From an uncultured Erysipelotrichaceae bacterium (GTDB lineage Bacteria > Bacillota_I > Bacilli_A > RFN20 > CAG-826): a stretch of 6,380 nt of DNA. Where the stretch lies: assembly GCA_900321535.1 (NCBI GenBank), contig ONWJ01000095.1:1-6380 (forward strand), read 5' to 3'. Numbering within the stretch: position 1 is the stretch's first letter; every line of letters begins with the position of its first letter. This document shows positions 1 through 5,444 of this stretch, piece by piece. Below the pieces are notes generated by a model. It made no database searches and was not told the DNA's origin. It saw only the letters and a program-made list of their open reading frames with translations. Made by a program: the position numbers and the translations under genes.

Positions 1-69
1 ATCATCAGCGCTCGTTTAGACATATTTGGTAGGCGTGCATCTCATGGTATGGAAAAAAGAAAAGTAATA

Positions 70-75
70 TATAAT
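70..75 (+). promoter_or_regulatory. -10 box of the serine acetyltransferase promoter
   Basis: A perfect TATAAT lies 7 bases before the chosen ATG at 83. With the usual spacing the transcript would begin at about 82, leaving almost no 5' leader. There is no convincing -35 hexamer 16-18 bases upstream and no Shine-Dalgarno sequence. An out-of-frame ATG at 78 opens only a two-codon frame (ATG GCA TGA) and would lie upstream of the predicted transcript start. The hexamer is seen; the start site is inferred. Confidence 0.55.
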
Positions 76-82
76 CTATGGC

Positions 83-808
83 ATGAAAGTTACAAAATGC
101 GACGCGAAAAAGATCATCCAATTCGCCAAAGATTACCTCTACAAAGACCCATGCCTTCACGCTCCAGATTCTGAAATCGACGGCGGTTTTGCAACGTTTT
201 TCGATAATTTGATGGATGGATTAGGCTCACTTTATCGTTATGATGCCTTCCTTAAAGATCTCGATGCAATCCGCGAAATTTTGGATACCGATCTTGATGC
301 TGCCTATCAGGGTGATCCAGCAGCGACAAGCAAAGAGGAGATTGTCTCAGCTTATCCTGGCTTTTATTGCATCTTGGTTCATCGTATTGCCCATTTATTC
401 TATTTGAAAAACCAAAAGATCCTTGCTCGACTTATGTCCGAGATTGCTCATTCTTCTACCGGCATCGATATTCATCCTGGGGCGACCATCGGTCCACGTT
501 TCTTCATCGATCACGGGACGGGCGTCGTCATCGGTGAAACCACGATTATTGGAAAAGATGTTCGCCTCTATCAGGGCGTCACGTTAGGCGCGAAATCGCT
601 TGAAAACGCAGACGAGCTCCGTAACGTAAAACGTCACCCGACCATCAAAGATCACGTCATCATTTATTCTGGTGCTTCGATTTTAGGCGGAAATACGGTG
701 ATTGGAAGCCATTGCACGATTGGCTCGAACGTCTTTATTACATTCTCTATTCCTGACAATAAAATTGTTCGTTTCGAAAGCAAAAACTATTCCATTTTGG
801 ATAAGTAA
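83..808 (+). CDS. cysE: Serine O-acetyltransferase, long-insert type
   Basis: This cytoplasmic enzyme acetylates L-serine with acetyl-CoA to O-acetylserine, the first step of cysteine synthesis. Residues 1 to about 120 form the helical N-terminal region (note [15 protein letters not shown] near 94-108). Residues 123-225 are a left-handed beta-helix of hexapeptide repeats. The family catalytic residues are present: Asp129 and His131 in GIDIHPG, His144 in DHGTG, and His185 in KRHPTI. Between the last two is an insert of about six residues relative to E. coli CysE (residues 171-184), the form I recall from Bacteroidetes-like and EpsC-like enzymes. The protein ends SILDK, without the terminal isoleucine that docks into the sulfhydrylase CysK in E. 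coli-type complexes. The start at 83 lacks a Shine-Dalgarno site but directly follows a TATAAT. No cysK lies in this window. The neighbouring anion channel is convergent, so not in the same operon. Confidence 0.93.
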   Translation: MKVTKCDAKKIIQFAKDYLYKDPCLHAPDSEIDGGFATFFDNLMDGLGSLYRYDAFLKDLDAIREILDTDLDAAYQGDPAATSKEEIVSAYPGFYCILVHRIAHLFYLKNQKILARLMSEIAHSSTGIDIHPGATIGPRFFIDHGTGVVIGETTIIGKDVRLYQGVTLGAKSLENADELRNVKRHPTIKDHVIIYSGASILGGNTVIGSHCTIGSNVFITFSIPDNKIVRFESKNYSILDK

Positions 809-829
809 GGTTTACTTGAATTATGTCGA

Positions 830-1522
830 TTAAGCGCGATTTTTTGGTTTGATTACGATGGCGTGCTGGAGCAAATAAACGAGGATAGATCCAACCCCGT
901 TTGCTAGCATTGCTACGATAACAGAAAGGATTGCGCAGAGTGCATCGAAATTTGCGACGCGAATTTGGGCATAAGCGAAATAGAAAACATTAGCGATGGA
1001 GTGGTTACAACCAAGGATTACCATCGTTGCGATGGAAAGCATGACCATGATGAGCTTGGCTGGATAGTTTTCAATGCGTTTGAAGCATTCGACCGCGAGA
1101 TAGACGAACACACCTGCTCCAAGGGCACGGAGTGTTGCGTTATACCAAGTCGCGCCTTCCCCATAGATAAACTTCGATGGGAGCGAAACTGTCCAATCTG
1201 GGAACATAACACCGCATAGATATCCAACAATCATGGCGCCGAGAACGTTTCCGATGGCCATGATCGCAACATCGAACAAATAATAACGGTCATTGGCTAG
1301 AACATAACCAATCTTTCCAGTGAAAAGGTTGGCGCCAAGAATGCAGACGCACATCAAACCAAAAGAGAAGAAAACCCCACCAAGGATAGGATGGCCCATC
1401 GAGGAGCATTGCAAATTGATCGCACCGCCAATAGCGATGAGGATACCGGCGAAGAAGCCAAGGCGAAGGTTGGTGAGGATTCTCGGAAGCATATGGCCAT
1501 AATTATGGACATCCTTATTCAT
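830..1522 (-). CDS. Formate/nitrite transporter (FNT) family channel
   Basis: This is an integral membrane protein of the FNT family, pentameric channels for small monovalent anions such as formate, nitrite or hydrosulfide. Six hydrophobic segments are visible, near residues 20-38, 45-70, 80-107, 128-146, 154-184 and 193-219. The two broken-helix signatures are present: LFTG at 66-69, with Thr68 matching FocA Thr91, and NHSIAN at 173-178, with His174 matching FocA His209. The residue before that histidine is Asn where FocA-type proteins have Glu. The NWLV segment holding FocA Asn172 is replaced by a GVFVYLAV stretch (137-144), which I remember from a short Firmicutes subgroup of unknown substrate, so the substrate is left open. 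At 230 residues it is short for the family. Neither start has a Shine-Dalgarno site. An alternative ATG at 1492 (220 residues) sits 9 bases after a CATAAT hexamer and still leaves helix 1 intact. It is divergent from the aminopeptidase gene and convergent with cysE. Confidence 0.88.
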   Translation of the reverse strand: MNKDVHNYGHMLPRILTNLRLGFFAGILIAIGGAINLQCSSMGHPILGGVFFSFGLMCVCILGANLFTGKIGYVLANDRYYLFDVAIMAIGNVLGAMIVGYLCGVMFPDWTVSLPSKFIYGEGATWYNATLRALGAGVFVYLAVECFKRIENYPAKLIMVMLSIATMVILGCNHSIANVFYFAYAQIRVANFDALCAILSVIVAMLANGVGSILVYLLQHAIVIKPKNRA

Positions 1523-1529
1523 TTGAAAA
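1502..1529 (-). promoter_or_regulatory. Possible internal promoter for a shorter FNT start
   Basis: Read on the minus strand, TTTTCA (1529-1524, 4 of 6 to the -35 consensus) is followed after 16 bases by CATAAT (1507-1502, 5 of 6 to the -10 consensus). The next ATG in frame with the channel is at 1492, 9 bases beyond the hexamer, so a transcript from here would be nearly leaderless and begin at residue 11 of the longer frame. Matches of this quality also occur by chance in AT-rich DNA. Confidence 0.25.
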
Positions 1530-1551
1530 GGAAAAGATGCCTTATCTTTTT

Positions 1552-1580
1552 ATGTCTTTCTGCAAACGGTTATTTATAAT
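1552..1580 (+). promoter_or_regulatory. Promoter of the M18 aminopeptidase
   Basis: A perfect TATAAT occupies 1575-1580, with a poor -35 candidate ATGTCT at 1552-1557 (3 of 6) at 17-base spacing. Transcription would begin near 1587, giving a leader of about 19 bases that contains the ribosome site. This promoter lies inside the longest possible reading frame (ATG at 1537), which argues against that upstream start. The same AT-rich stretch reads TATTATAAA on the other strand and could also serve the divergent channel gene. Confidence 0.6.
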
Positions 1581-1592
1581 AGCAACGTCTTT

Positions 1593-1598
1593 GGAGGG
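1593..1598 (+). promoter_or_regulatory. Ribosome binding site deciding the aminopeptidase start
   Basis: GGAGGG ends 7 bases before the ATG at 1606, ideal Shine-Dalgarno spacing. No such site precedes the upstream in-frame ATG at 1537, so 1606 is taken as the start. It also shows that the host ribosome uses conventional Shine-Dalgarno recognition. Confidence 0.85.
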
Positions 1599-1605
1599 TT
1601 TACTT

Positions 1606-2871
1606 ATGAGACCTTTGGAACAAGTCATGACGTTGTTAGATCGTTCTCACTCCGTTTTTCATGTTGTGAAAAATATGAAAGATGCGTTGATTGAGGCGGG
1701 TTTTGCGGAGTTAAATGAAAATTCGCCTTTTGAATTGCAAGAAAATGGAAAGTATTTCGTAACGAGAAATGGCTCAAGTATCATCGCGTTTAAGGTCCCG
1801 GCTAACCCAAAAAAAGGATATCGGATCGCGGCAACGCATAACGATTCCCCAACTTTTGTCTTAAAACCTGAACCTCTGCTTAATAAAGGGGCGGTTGCTC
1901 AAATTAATACCGAACCTTATGGCGGTGGCATCTATTACTCTTGGCTTGATCGACCACTTTCTTTTGCTGGCCGCGTTTTTGTAAAAGAAGGAGAGAGCGT
2001 GAAATGCGTCCTCGTCGATATGGATGAGGATTGCCTTGTCATCCCGTCCCTTGCGATTCACATGAACCGCAGCGTGAACGAAAACCTTGCCCTTAACCCT
2101 GCGAAAGATTTGGTCCCGCTTTGGTTGGACCGCCAATACGAGGGTGATTTCGCTTCCTACCTCAAAGAAGCTTTCAAATTAGATGGCGAAGTTATCTCCT
2201 ATGACCTTGCTTTATATGTTAGAGAGAAAGCCAGACTTGTTGGAGGGGCTGCCAATCTCCTTCTTAGTCCACGTCTTGATGACCTTTCATCGAGTTATTC
2301 TTCGTTGCTCGCTTTTATTGATAGCGAGGCAAAAGAAGGGGGACATGTATCTGTTTTCGCTTCCTTTGATAATGAGGAAACGGGCTCTATGACCTATCAA
2401 GGCGCATTTGGCGATTTCATGAAGAACACGTTGAAGAGAATCGGCAAAGGACTTGGTTGGAAAGAGGAAGCCCGTCAGATCGCTCAGGCGAATTCTGTTC
2501 TTCTTTCGGTCGACAACGCTCATGCCAACCATCCAAATCATCCAGAACTTAGTGACGCTACTACGAACGTGAAGCTTAATGGCGGCATCGTCCTTAAATA
2601 CAACGCGGCGCAGCACTATACCACCAGCGGAAAGTCGGCTGCTTATGTGAAGATGCTGGCAAATGCCTTGAATCAGCCTATCCAAGAATTCACCAATCGT
2701 TCTGATCTTAGAGGCGGTTCTACCTTAGGAAATCTTTCCAACGCTGAGATCTCGCTTATTTCTGCCGATATCGGCATCGCCCAGCTTGCCATGCACTCCT
2801 GTGTTGAGCTTTGTGGGGCAAACGATATCGCAAGAATGGTTGAGCTCCTCAAAGCGCATTACGAGAATTAA
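1606..2871 (+). CDS. M18 family (aspartyl-type) aminopeptidase
   Basis: This is a cytoplasmic two-metal aminopeptidase of family M18, which removes N-terminal residues, typically Asp or Glu, from peptides. Numbered from ATG 1606 it has 421 residues, normal for the family. Expected metal and catalytic residues are visible: His78 in THNDSP, the bridging Asp225 in SPRLDDL, Glu257-Glu258 in DNEETGS, Asp303 in SVDNAHANHPNHPE and the last metal ligand His397 in LAMHSC. The GGSTLGNL motif at 370-377 replaces the CGSTIGP form I recall for well-known members, a modest deviation. The stretch between about residues 95 and 210 corresponds to the interdigitating domain that drives assembly into large oligomers in this family. 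It has its own promoter and a strong ribosome site, and is closed by an intrinsic terminator a few bases downstream, so it is probably monocistronic. Family assignment is firm; preference for acidic residues is inferred from the family. Confidence 0.92.
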   Translation: MRPLEQVMTLLDRSHSVFHVVKNMKDALIEAGFAELNENSPFELQENGKYFVTRNGSSIIAFKVPANPKKGYRIAATHNDSPTFVLKPEPLLNKGAVAQINTEPYGGGIYYSWLDRPLSFAGRVFVKEGESVKCVLVDMDEDCLVIPSLAIHMNRSVNENLALNPAKDLVPLWLDRQYEGDFASYLKEAFKLDGEVISYDLALYVREKARLVGGAANLLLSPRLDDLSSSYSSLLAFIDSEAKEGGHVSVFASFDNEETGSMTYQGAFGDFMKNTLKRIGKGLGWKEEARQIAQANSVLLSVDNAHANHPNHPELSDATTNVKLNGGIVLKYNAAQHYTTSGKSAAYVKMLANALNQPIQEFTNRSDLRGGSTLGNLSNAEISLISADIGIAQLAMHSCVELCGANDIARMVELLKAHYEN

Positions 2872-2882
2872 CCCAAACTAAG

Positions 2883-2911
2883 CCAAGGCGCATCGCAGCG
2901 TCTTGGTTTTT
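2883..2911 (+). terminator. Intrinsic terminator after the aminopeptidase gene
   Basis: CCAAGGCGC (2883-2891) pairs with GCGTCTTGG (2898-2906) as a 9-bp stem with one G-U pair, enclosing the six-base loop ATCGCA, followed by TTTTT at 2907-2911. It starts 11 bases after the stop codon at 2869-2871. A few A bases upstream could extend the pairing into the T-tract. It separates the aminopeptidase from the protease gene, which must therefore be transcribed from its own promoter or by read-through. Confidence 0.88.
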
Positions 2912-2915
2912 GTAT

Positions 2916-2921
2916 TAGAAT
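2916..2921 (+). promoter_or_regulatory. Candidate -10 box of the protease gene
   Basis: TAGAAT (5 of 6 to TATAAT) lies 7 bases before the ATG at 2929 and directly follows the T-tract of the preceding terminator. No good -35 is present at 16-18 bases, where the terminator loop and 3' arm would lie. Transcription would begin at about 2928, which supports a leaderless start at 2929 and would place the in-frame ATG at 2920 outside the transcript. Confidence 0.4.
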
Positions 2922-2928
2922 GATTGCC

Positions 2929-4389
2929 ATGAATGCCAAACCTTTATTGATCTCTTCATTTTTCCTTCTTTTTTCTTGCTCTAACGGCCAATCTGCTGAA
3001 ACCACTCAAGCAACGACAACGGAAGAGTTGACTCAAACTGCTATTTCCAGCAGTCAAACAACAAGCGTCTATTCTGAAACGATTAGCAGCGCTGCATCAA
3101 GTTCAGCTCCTGCCGCTCAAAGAGATCCTATGGGTGAGCCTTATATCGGAAGGCAGTATTACCTGAATCATATCGGAGATATCTATTCGGCATGGAATCA
3201 ATATCGAGGCGATGGCATCACCATCGCAGTCATTGACGTCGGTTTTAACCCATATCATGAGGACTTTTCCTATGAAGATGGCACGAGCAAAGTCAGTCTA
3301 AAATCATCTGCTTTCAGCTATGATGGCTCGAAGGTCACCCGAACGGAGGGCCTAAAGGCGGTCGAAAATATGGCGGAAAGCCATGGCACATTCTGCGCTG
3401 GCGTTGCCGCGGCCGCATTAAACGGAAAAGGCGTTGCCGGCATCGCCCCAAACGCGTCACTTCTGCTTCTCAAAACCGACGCTCAGCCGCAGTCCATCGT
3501 TGAGGCATTCCATTACGCTGCCGATTGCGGGGCAAGGGTCGTCACGATTTCCATCGGTTCATATAACAACGATCCATATGGTGATCTTCATGGGGACCTC
3601 TCCCATCTATATGAAATCTTCGATGAGCCAGTCGCTTATTGCCGAAACAAAGGAACGGTTGTGATTTCCGCAGCCGGGAATGGCGGAGGCAGCGCCAAAG
3701 CGACGGAATATACTTTCCCTGGCGGCACGACCGGCGTCATTGGCGTAGGTGGTTTAGCCGCGAATAGCTCGGGCGAAATCTGGGAGGGCTCTTCGTATAA
3801 TTCCTCAAGCCAATATCAGTTCTGCGACGTGTTCGCACCATCCGATATGATGTTTGGATGCTGCAATTATTTAGACGGCACGAAGTATGATGGAGGATGG
3901 GACGGAACCTCTTTCGCCTCGCCTCAAGTTGCAGGTATTGCAGCGCTTTATTTTCAAAAATACCCCAGCAAAACCCCAGCGGATTTTGAAAATGCCTTAT
4001 TCAAATCCTGCCATAAAATTACGACTTCTCAAATTGCAACCGCGGATCAATTAGGATATGGAAGAGTCGATGTCGGAGCCCTTCTTGGCGTTACCGCACC
4101 TGCATCTATCAAAGTCAGTGTTACCGCCTCCTGGCAAAACGTAAATTGTTATGCTTGGAACTTGGAACAACAAGCAGAAATGCGACCTTGGCCAGGCGAA
4201 GCGATGAAAAAAGAGAACGGCAAATTCGTATTGACCATCAATCCCAATCAATATGATTCCATTATCTTCAGCAACCCTGATAATGTCGATCAAACAGTTG
4301 ATCTTCTTTCCTCTAGTTTTGCTAGTGGCAAATCCTATGTAATAGGCGACCTAAAAGAAAGGAGTCGGATCGTCGGCTCCTATCGATAA
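2929..4389 (+). CDS. Subtilisin-like (S8) lipoprotein protease with C-terminal CBM26-like domain
   Basis: This is probably a serine endopeptidase anchored on the outer face of the membrane. Numbered from ATG 2929 (486 residues), a hydrophobic signal ends in the lipobox-like LFSC with Cys17, followed by a Ser/Thr/Ala-rich low-complexity linker to about residue 64. The S8 domain spans about 70-387, with Asp103 in AVIDVGF, His152 in ESHGTFCAG, oxyanion Asn251 in SAAGNGG and nucleophile Ser328 in GTSFASPQVAG. The Asp motif is D-V-G rather than the common D-[TS]-G, and I see no I9-type inhibitory propeptide between linker and catalytic domain. Residues 392-486 look like a family 26 carbohydrate-binding module: YAWN at 408-411, WPG at 421-423, IIFSN at 445-449 and QTVDL at 455-459. 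Two starts are possible: ATG 2920 adds three residues, and neither has a Shine-Dalgarno site. The gene is bounded upstream by a terminator and converges with lactate dehydrogenase 8 bases beyond its stop. The protease call is firm; the starch-binding module is from pattern memory. Confidence 0.92.
   Translation: MNAKPLLISSFFLLFSCSNGQSAETTQATTTEELTQTAISSSQTTSVYSETISSAASSSAPAAQRDPMGEPYIGRQYYLNHIGDIYSAWNQYRGDGITIAVIDVGFNPYHEDFSYEDGTSKVSLKSSAFSYDGSKVTRTEGLKAVENMAESHGTFCAGVAAAALNGKGVAGIAPNASLLLLKTDAQPQSIVEAFHYAADCGARVVTISIGSYNNDPYGDLHGDLSHLYEIFDEPVAYCRNKGTVVISAAGNGGGSAKATEYTFPGGTTGVIGVGGLAANSSGEIWEGSSYNSSSQYQFCDVFAPSDMMFGCCNYLDGTKYDGGWDGTSFASPQVAGIAALYFQKYPSKTPADFENALFKSCHKITTSQIATADQLGYGRVDVGALLGVTAPASIKVSVTASWQNVNCYAWNLEQQAEMRPWPGEAMKKENGKFVLTINPNQYDSIIFSNPDNVDQTVDLLSSSFASGKSYVIGDLKERSRIVGSYR
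4352..4381 (-). terminator. Probable lactate dehydrogenase terminator inside the protease 3' end
   Basis: AGGAGTCGG (4360-4368) pairs with TCGGCTCCT (4373-4381), about nine pairs including two G-U, around the tetraloop ATCG. On the minus strand the hairpin is followed by TTTCTTTT (4359-4352), the arrangement of an intrinsic terminator for the lactate dehydrogenase gene, whose stop is at 4398-4400, some 17 bases before the stem. On the plus strand the hairpin is not followed by a T-tract, so it would not end protease transcription. The element lies wholly within the last codons of the protease gene. Confidence 0.72.
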
Positions 4390-4397
4390 GACACAAT

Positions 4398-5336
4398 TTA
4401 TAGAGTATCGATAATTTCTTTCAAACGAGCAGCGGATGCGAAGAGCTGCTCTTTTTCAAGATCATTAAGAGGCAATTCAAGGATTTTCTCTACCCCATTA
4501 GCCCCGACAAGCGATGGGATGGAGAGGGCTAAACCGCTTAATCCATATGTACCCTTGAGTTCGACAGAAACAGGCAACATCATGTGGCGATCGCGCACGA
4601 TGCACTCGCAGATATGGGTGATAGCCATGGCGACACCATAATATGTCGCGCCTTTTCTTTCGATGATTTGATAGGCGGAATCGCGGACGTTTTCATAAAT
4701 CTTCTGCATGCCTTCTTTATGATTCTTATGTCCACGAAGCTCGCAGAAATCACTAAGTGGGATACCAGAGATATTGGTGATAGACCAGACCGAAACCTCG
4801 GAATCGCCGTGCTCGCCGATGATGACGCCGTGAACATTTTTGGCATCGACATCAAGATGGCGGGAAATAAGGTATTTTAACCTAGCGGTATCCAAGACGG
4901 TTCCAGAACCCATAACACGGTTTGCCGGGAATCCAGATTCGACCAATGCGACGTGGGTCAAAATATCGACTGGGTTTGCAACAATTAAAAGAATCCCTTC
5001 TGCCCCGACTGCCTTAATTTCTTTTACGATAGAACGCATGATCGCGACGTTTTTATGAATCAAATCCAAACGAGTTTCGCCTGGTTTTTGAGCAGCGCCG
5101 GCGGTAATGATGATGACTGCAGCATCTTTAAGCTCGCTATAATCGCCAGCGTGAATATCCATCGGATGGGAATAGGCGATACCGTGAGAAATATCCATTG
5201 CCTCGCCTTCTGCTTTGGCTTTGTTGTAATCGATGAGGACAATTTCATTGAAAAGAGCTTTTTGCATTAAAGCAAAGGCGGCAGAGCTGCCGACAAAACC
5301 GCAACCGATGATTGCTGCTTTTTTAACATTGACCAT
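4398..5336 (-). CDS. ldh: L-lactate dehydrogenase
   Basis: This cytoplasmic enzyme reduces pyruvate to L-lactate with NADH, regenerating NAD+ in fermentation. Numbered from ATG 5336 it has 312 residues, typical for the family. The Rossmann motif GCGFVG is at 11-16. The active-site loop reads AQKPGETRLDL, and its Gln (Gln102 in the standard numbering) marks lactate rather than malate specificity. DTAR supplies the catalytic Asp168 and substrate-binding Arg171, and IGEHGD supplies the catalytic His195. Of the two residues that bind fructose-1,6-bisphosphate in bacillary enzymes, His188 (NVHG) is kept, while position 173 is Lys instead of Arg. A longer frame begins at 5369, but its ATG lies in an inverted repeat and upstream of the ribosome site, so the start at 5336, preceded by AAGGAG at 7 bases, is chosen. 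The gene is divergent from the thioesterase and has its own promoter and terminator. The protein would be the same family if malate were used, but the Gln makes that unlikely. Confidence 0.95.
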   Translation of the reverse strand: MVNVKKAAIIGCGFVGSSAAFALMQKALFNEIVLIDYNKAKAEGEAMDISHGIAYSHPMDIHAGDYSELKDAAVIIITAGAAQKPGETRLDLIHKNVAIMRSIVKEIKAVGAEGILLIVANPVDILTHVALVESGFPANRVMGSGTVLDTARLKYLISRHLDVDAKNVHGVIIGEHGDSEVSVWSITNISGIPLSDFCELRGHKNHKEGMQKIYENVRDSAYQIIERKGATYYGVAMAITHICECIVRDRHMMLPVSVELKGTYGLSGLALSIPSLVGANGVEKILELPLNDLEKEQLFASAARLKEIIDTL

Positions 5337-5343
5337 ATATGTT

Positions 5344-5349
5344 CTCCTT
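5344..5349 (-). promoter_or_regulatory. Ribosome binding site deciding the lactate dehydrogenase start
   Basis: On the minus strand AAGGAG is followed by seven bases and the ATG at 5336. This fixes the start 11 codons inside the longest open frame and yields a protein that begins a few residues before the Rossmann strand, as in other lactate dehydrogenases. Confidence 0.88.
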
Positions 5350-5364
5350 ACTTGGATTATTATG

Positions 5365-5386
5365 CTCATATTCTAAATAATATGAG
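5365..5386. repeat. Perfect 8-bp inverted repeat over the ldh promoter, operator candidate
   Basis: CTCATATT (5365-5372) and AATATGAG (5379-5386) are exact reverse complements separated by CTAAAT. The element covers the putative -10 box and approaches the transcription start of lactate dehydrogenase. It does not resemble the TTGTGA-N6-TCACAA form I know for the redox regulator Rex, and there is no T-tract making it a terminator. A transcription-factor operator is the best reading; the regulator is unknown. Confidence 0.5.
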
Positions 5387-5397
5387 GGCGTTTTCAT
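5370..5397 (-). promoter_or_regulatory. Candidate lactate dehydrogenase promoter
   Basis: On the minus strand ATGAAA (5397-5392, 4 of 6) is followed after 16 bases by TAGAAT (5375-5370, 5 of 6). Transcription would begin near 5363, giving a leader of about 27 bases that includes the ribosome site. An alternative -10, CATAAT at 5364-5359, has no matching -35. The -10 box lies within a perfect inverted repeat, so binding there would block the promoter. Confidence 0.5.
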
Positions 5398-5401
5398 AGG
5401 A

Positions 5402-5430
5402 ATACGCTAAAACTTCTTGGAAAAGCGTAT
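5402..5430. repeat. Spaced inverted repeat at the thioesterase promoter, operator candidate
   Basis: ATACGCT (5402-5408) and AGCGTAT (5424-5430) are exact reverse complements separated by 15 bases. Half-site centres are about 22 bases apart, near two helical turns, which would put both on one face of the DNA. The right arm touches the TATACT -10 box and the left arm overlaps the -35 position. Both arms lie upstream of the predicted transcript starts of both flanking genes, so a DNA-level operator is likelier than an RNA hairpin. Confidence 0.35.
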
Positions 5431-5435
5431 ATACT
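5430..5435 (+). promoter_or_regulatory. -10 box of the thioesterase gene
   Basis: TATACT (5 of 6) ends 9 bases before the ATG at 5445, predicting a transcript start near 5442 and a leader of only about three bases. A weak -35 candidate, CTAAAA at 5407-5412, stands at 17-base spacing. No Shine-Dalgarno site is present before the ATG. Confidence 0.45.
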
Positions 5436-5444
5436 TTTGCTGCT

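Noticed and set aside
1..23. A minus-strand ATG at 23 opens a frame reading MSKRALM and leaving the window, possibly a divergent upstream gene.
   Set aside because: Only seven codons are visible, with no Shine-Dalgarno site and no well-placed -10 box. Plus-strand frames that end at 19 or 32 are equally possible tails of an upstream gene.
1..82. A riboswitch or T-box controlling cysE.
   Set aside because: The upstream stretch is too short and shows no specifier, T-box sequence or stable stem before the TATAAT, which itself leaves virtually no leader.
803..817. Hairpin AAGTAA-GGT-TTACTT between the convergent cysE and channel genes as a bidirectional terminator.
   Set aside because: The stem is six AT-rich pairs with no T-tract on either strand. 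I see no convincing terminator between these two genes.
965..1219. Plus-strand frame of 84 codons across the channel gene, and similar antisense frames over the aminopeptidase, dehydrogenase and thioesterase.
   Set aside because: They lie opposite well-supported genes, show no domain or ribosome site, and look like by-products of codon bias.
1537..1605. Extension of the aminopeptidase by 23 residues from the ATG at 1537.
   Set aside because: The TATAAT promoter and the GGAGGG ribosome site both lie inside this extension, and the added residues do not resemble the M18 N-terminus.
5337..5369. Extension of lactate dehydrogenase by 11 residues from the ATG at 5369.
   Set aside because: AAGGAG lies 7 bases before the ATG at 5336, and the extension overlaps the inverted repeat and promoter. 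The extra residues are atypical for the family.
5402..5430. The inverted repeat read as a terminator hairpin.
   Set aside because: The stem is only 7 pairs with a 15-base loop, no T-tract follows, and it lies upstream of both divergent genes, where no gene ends.
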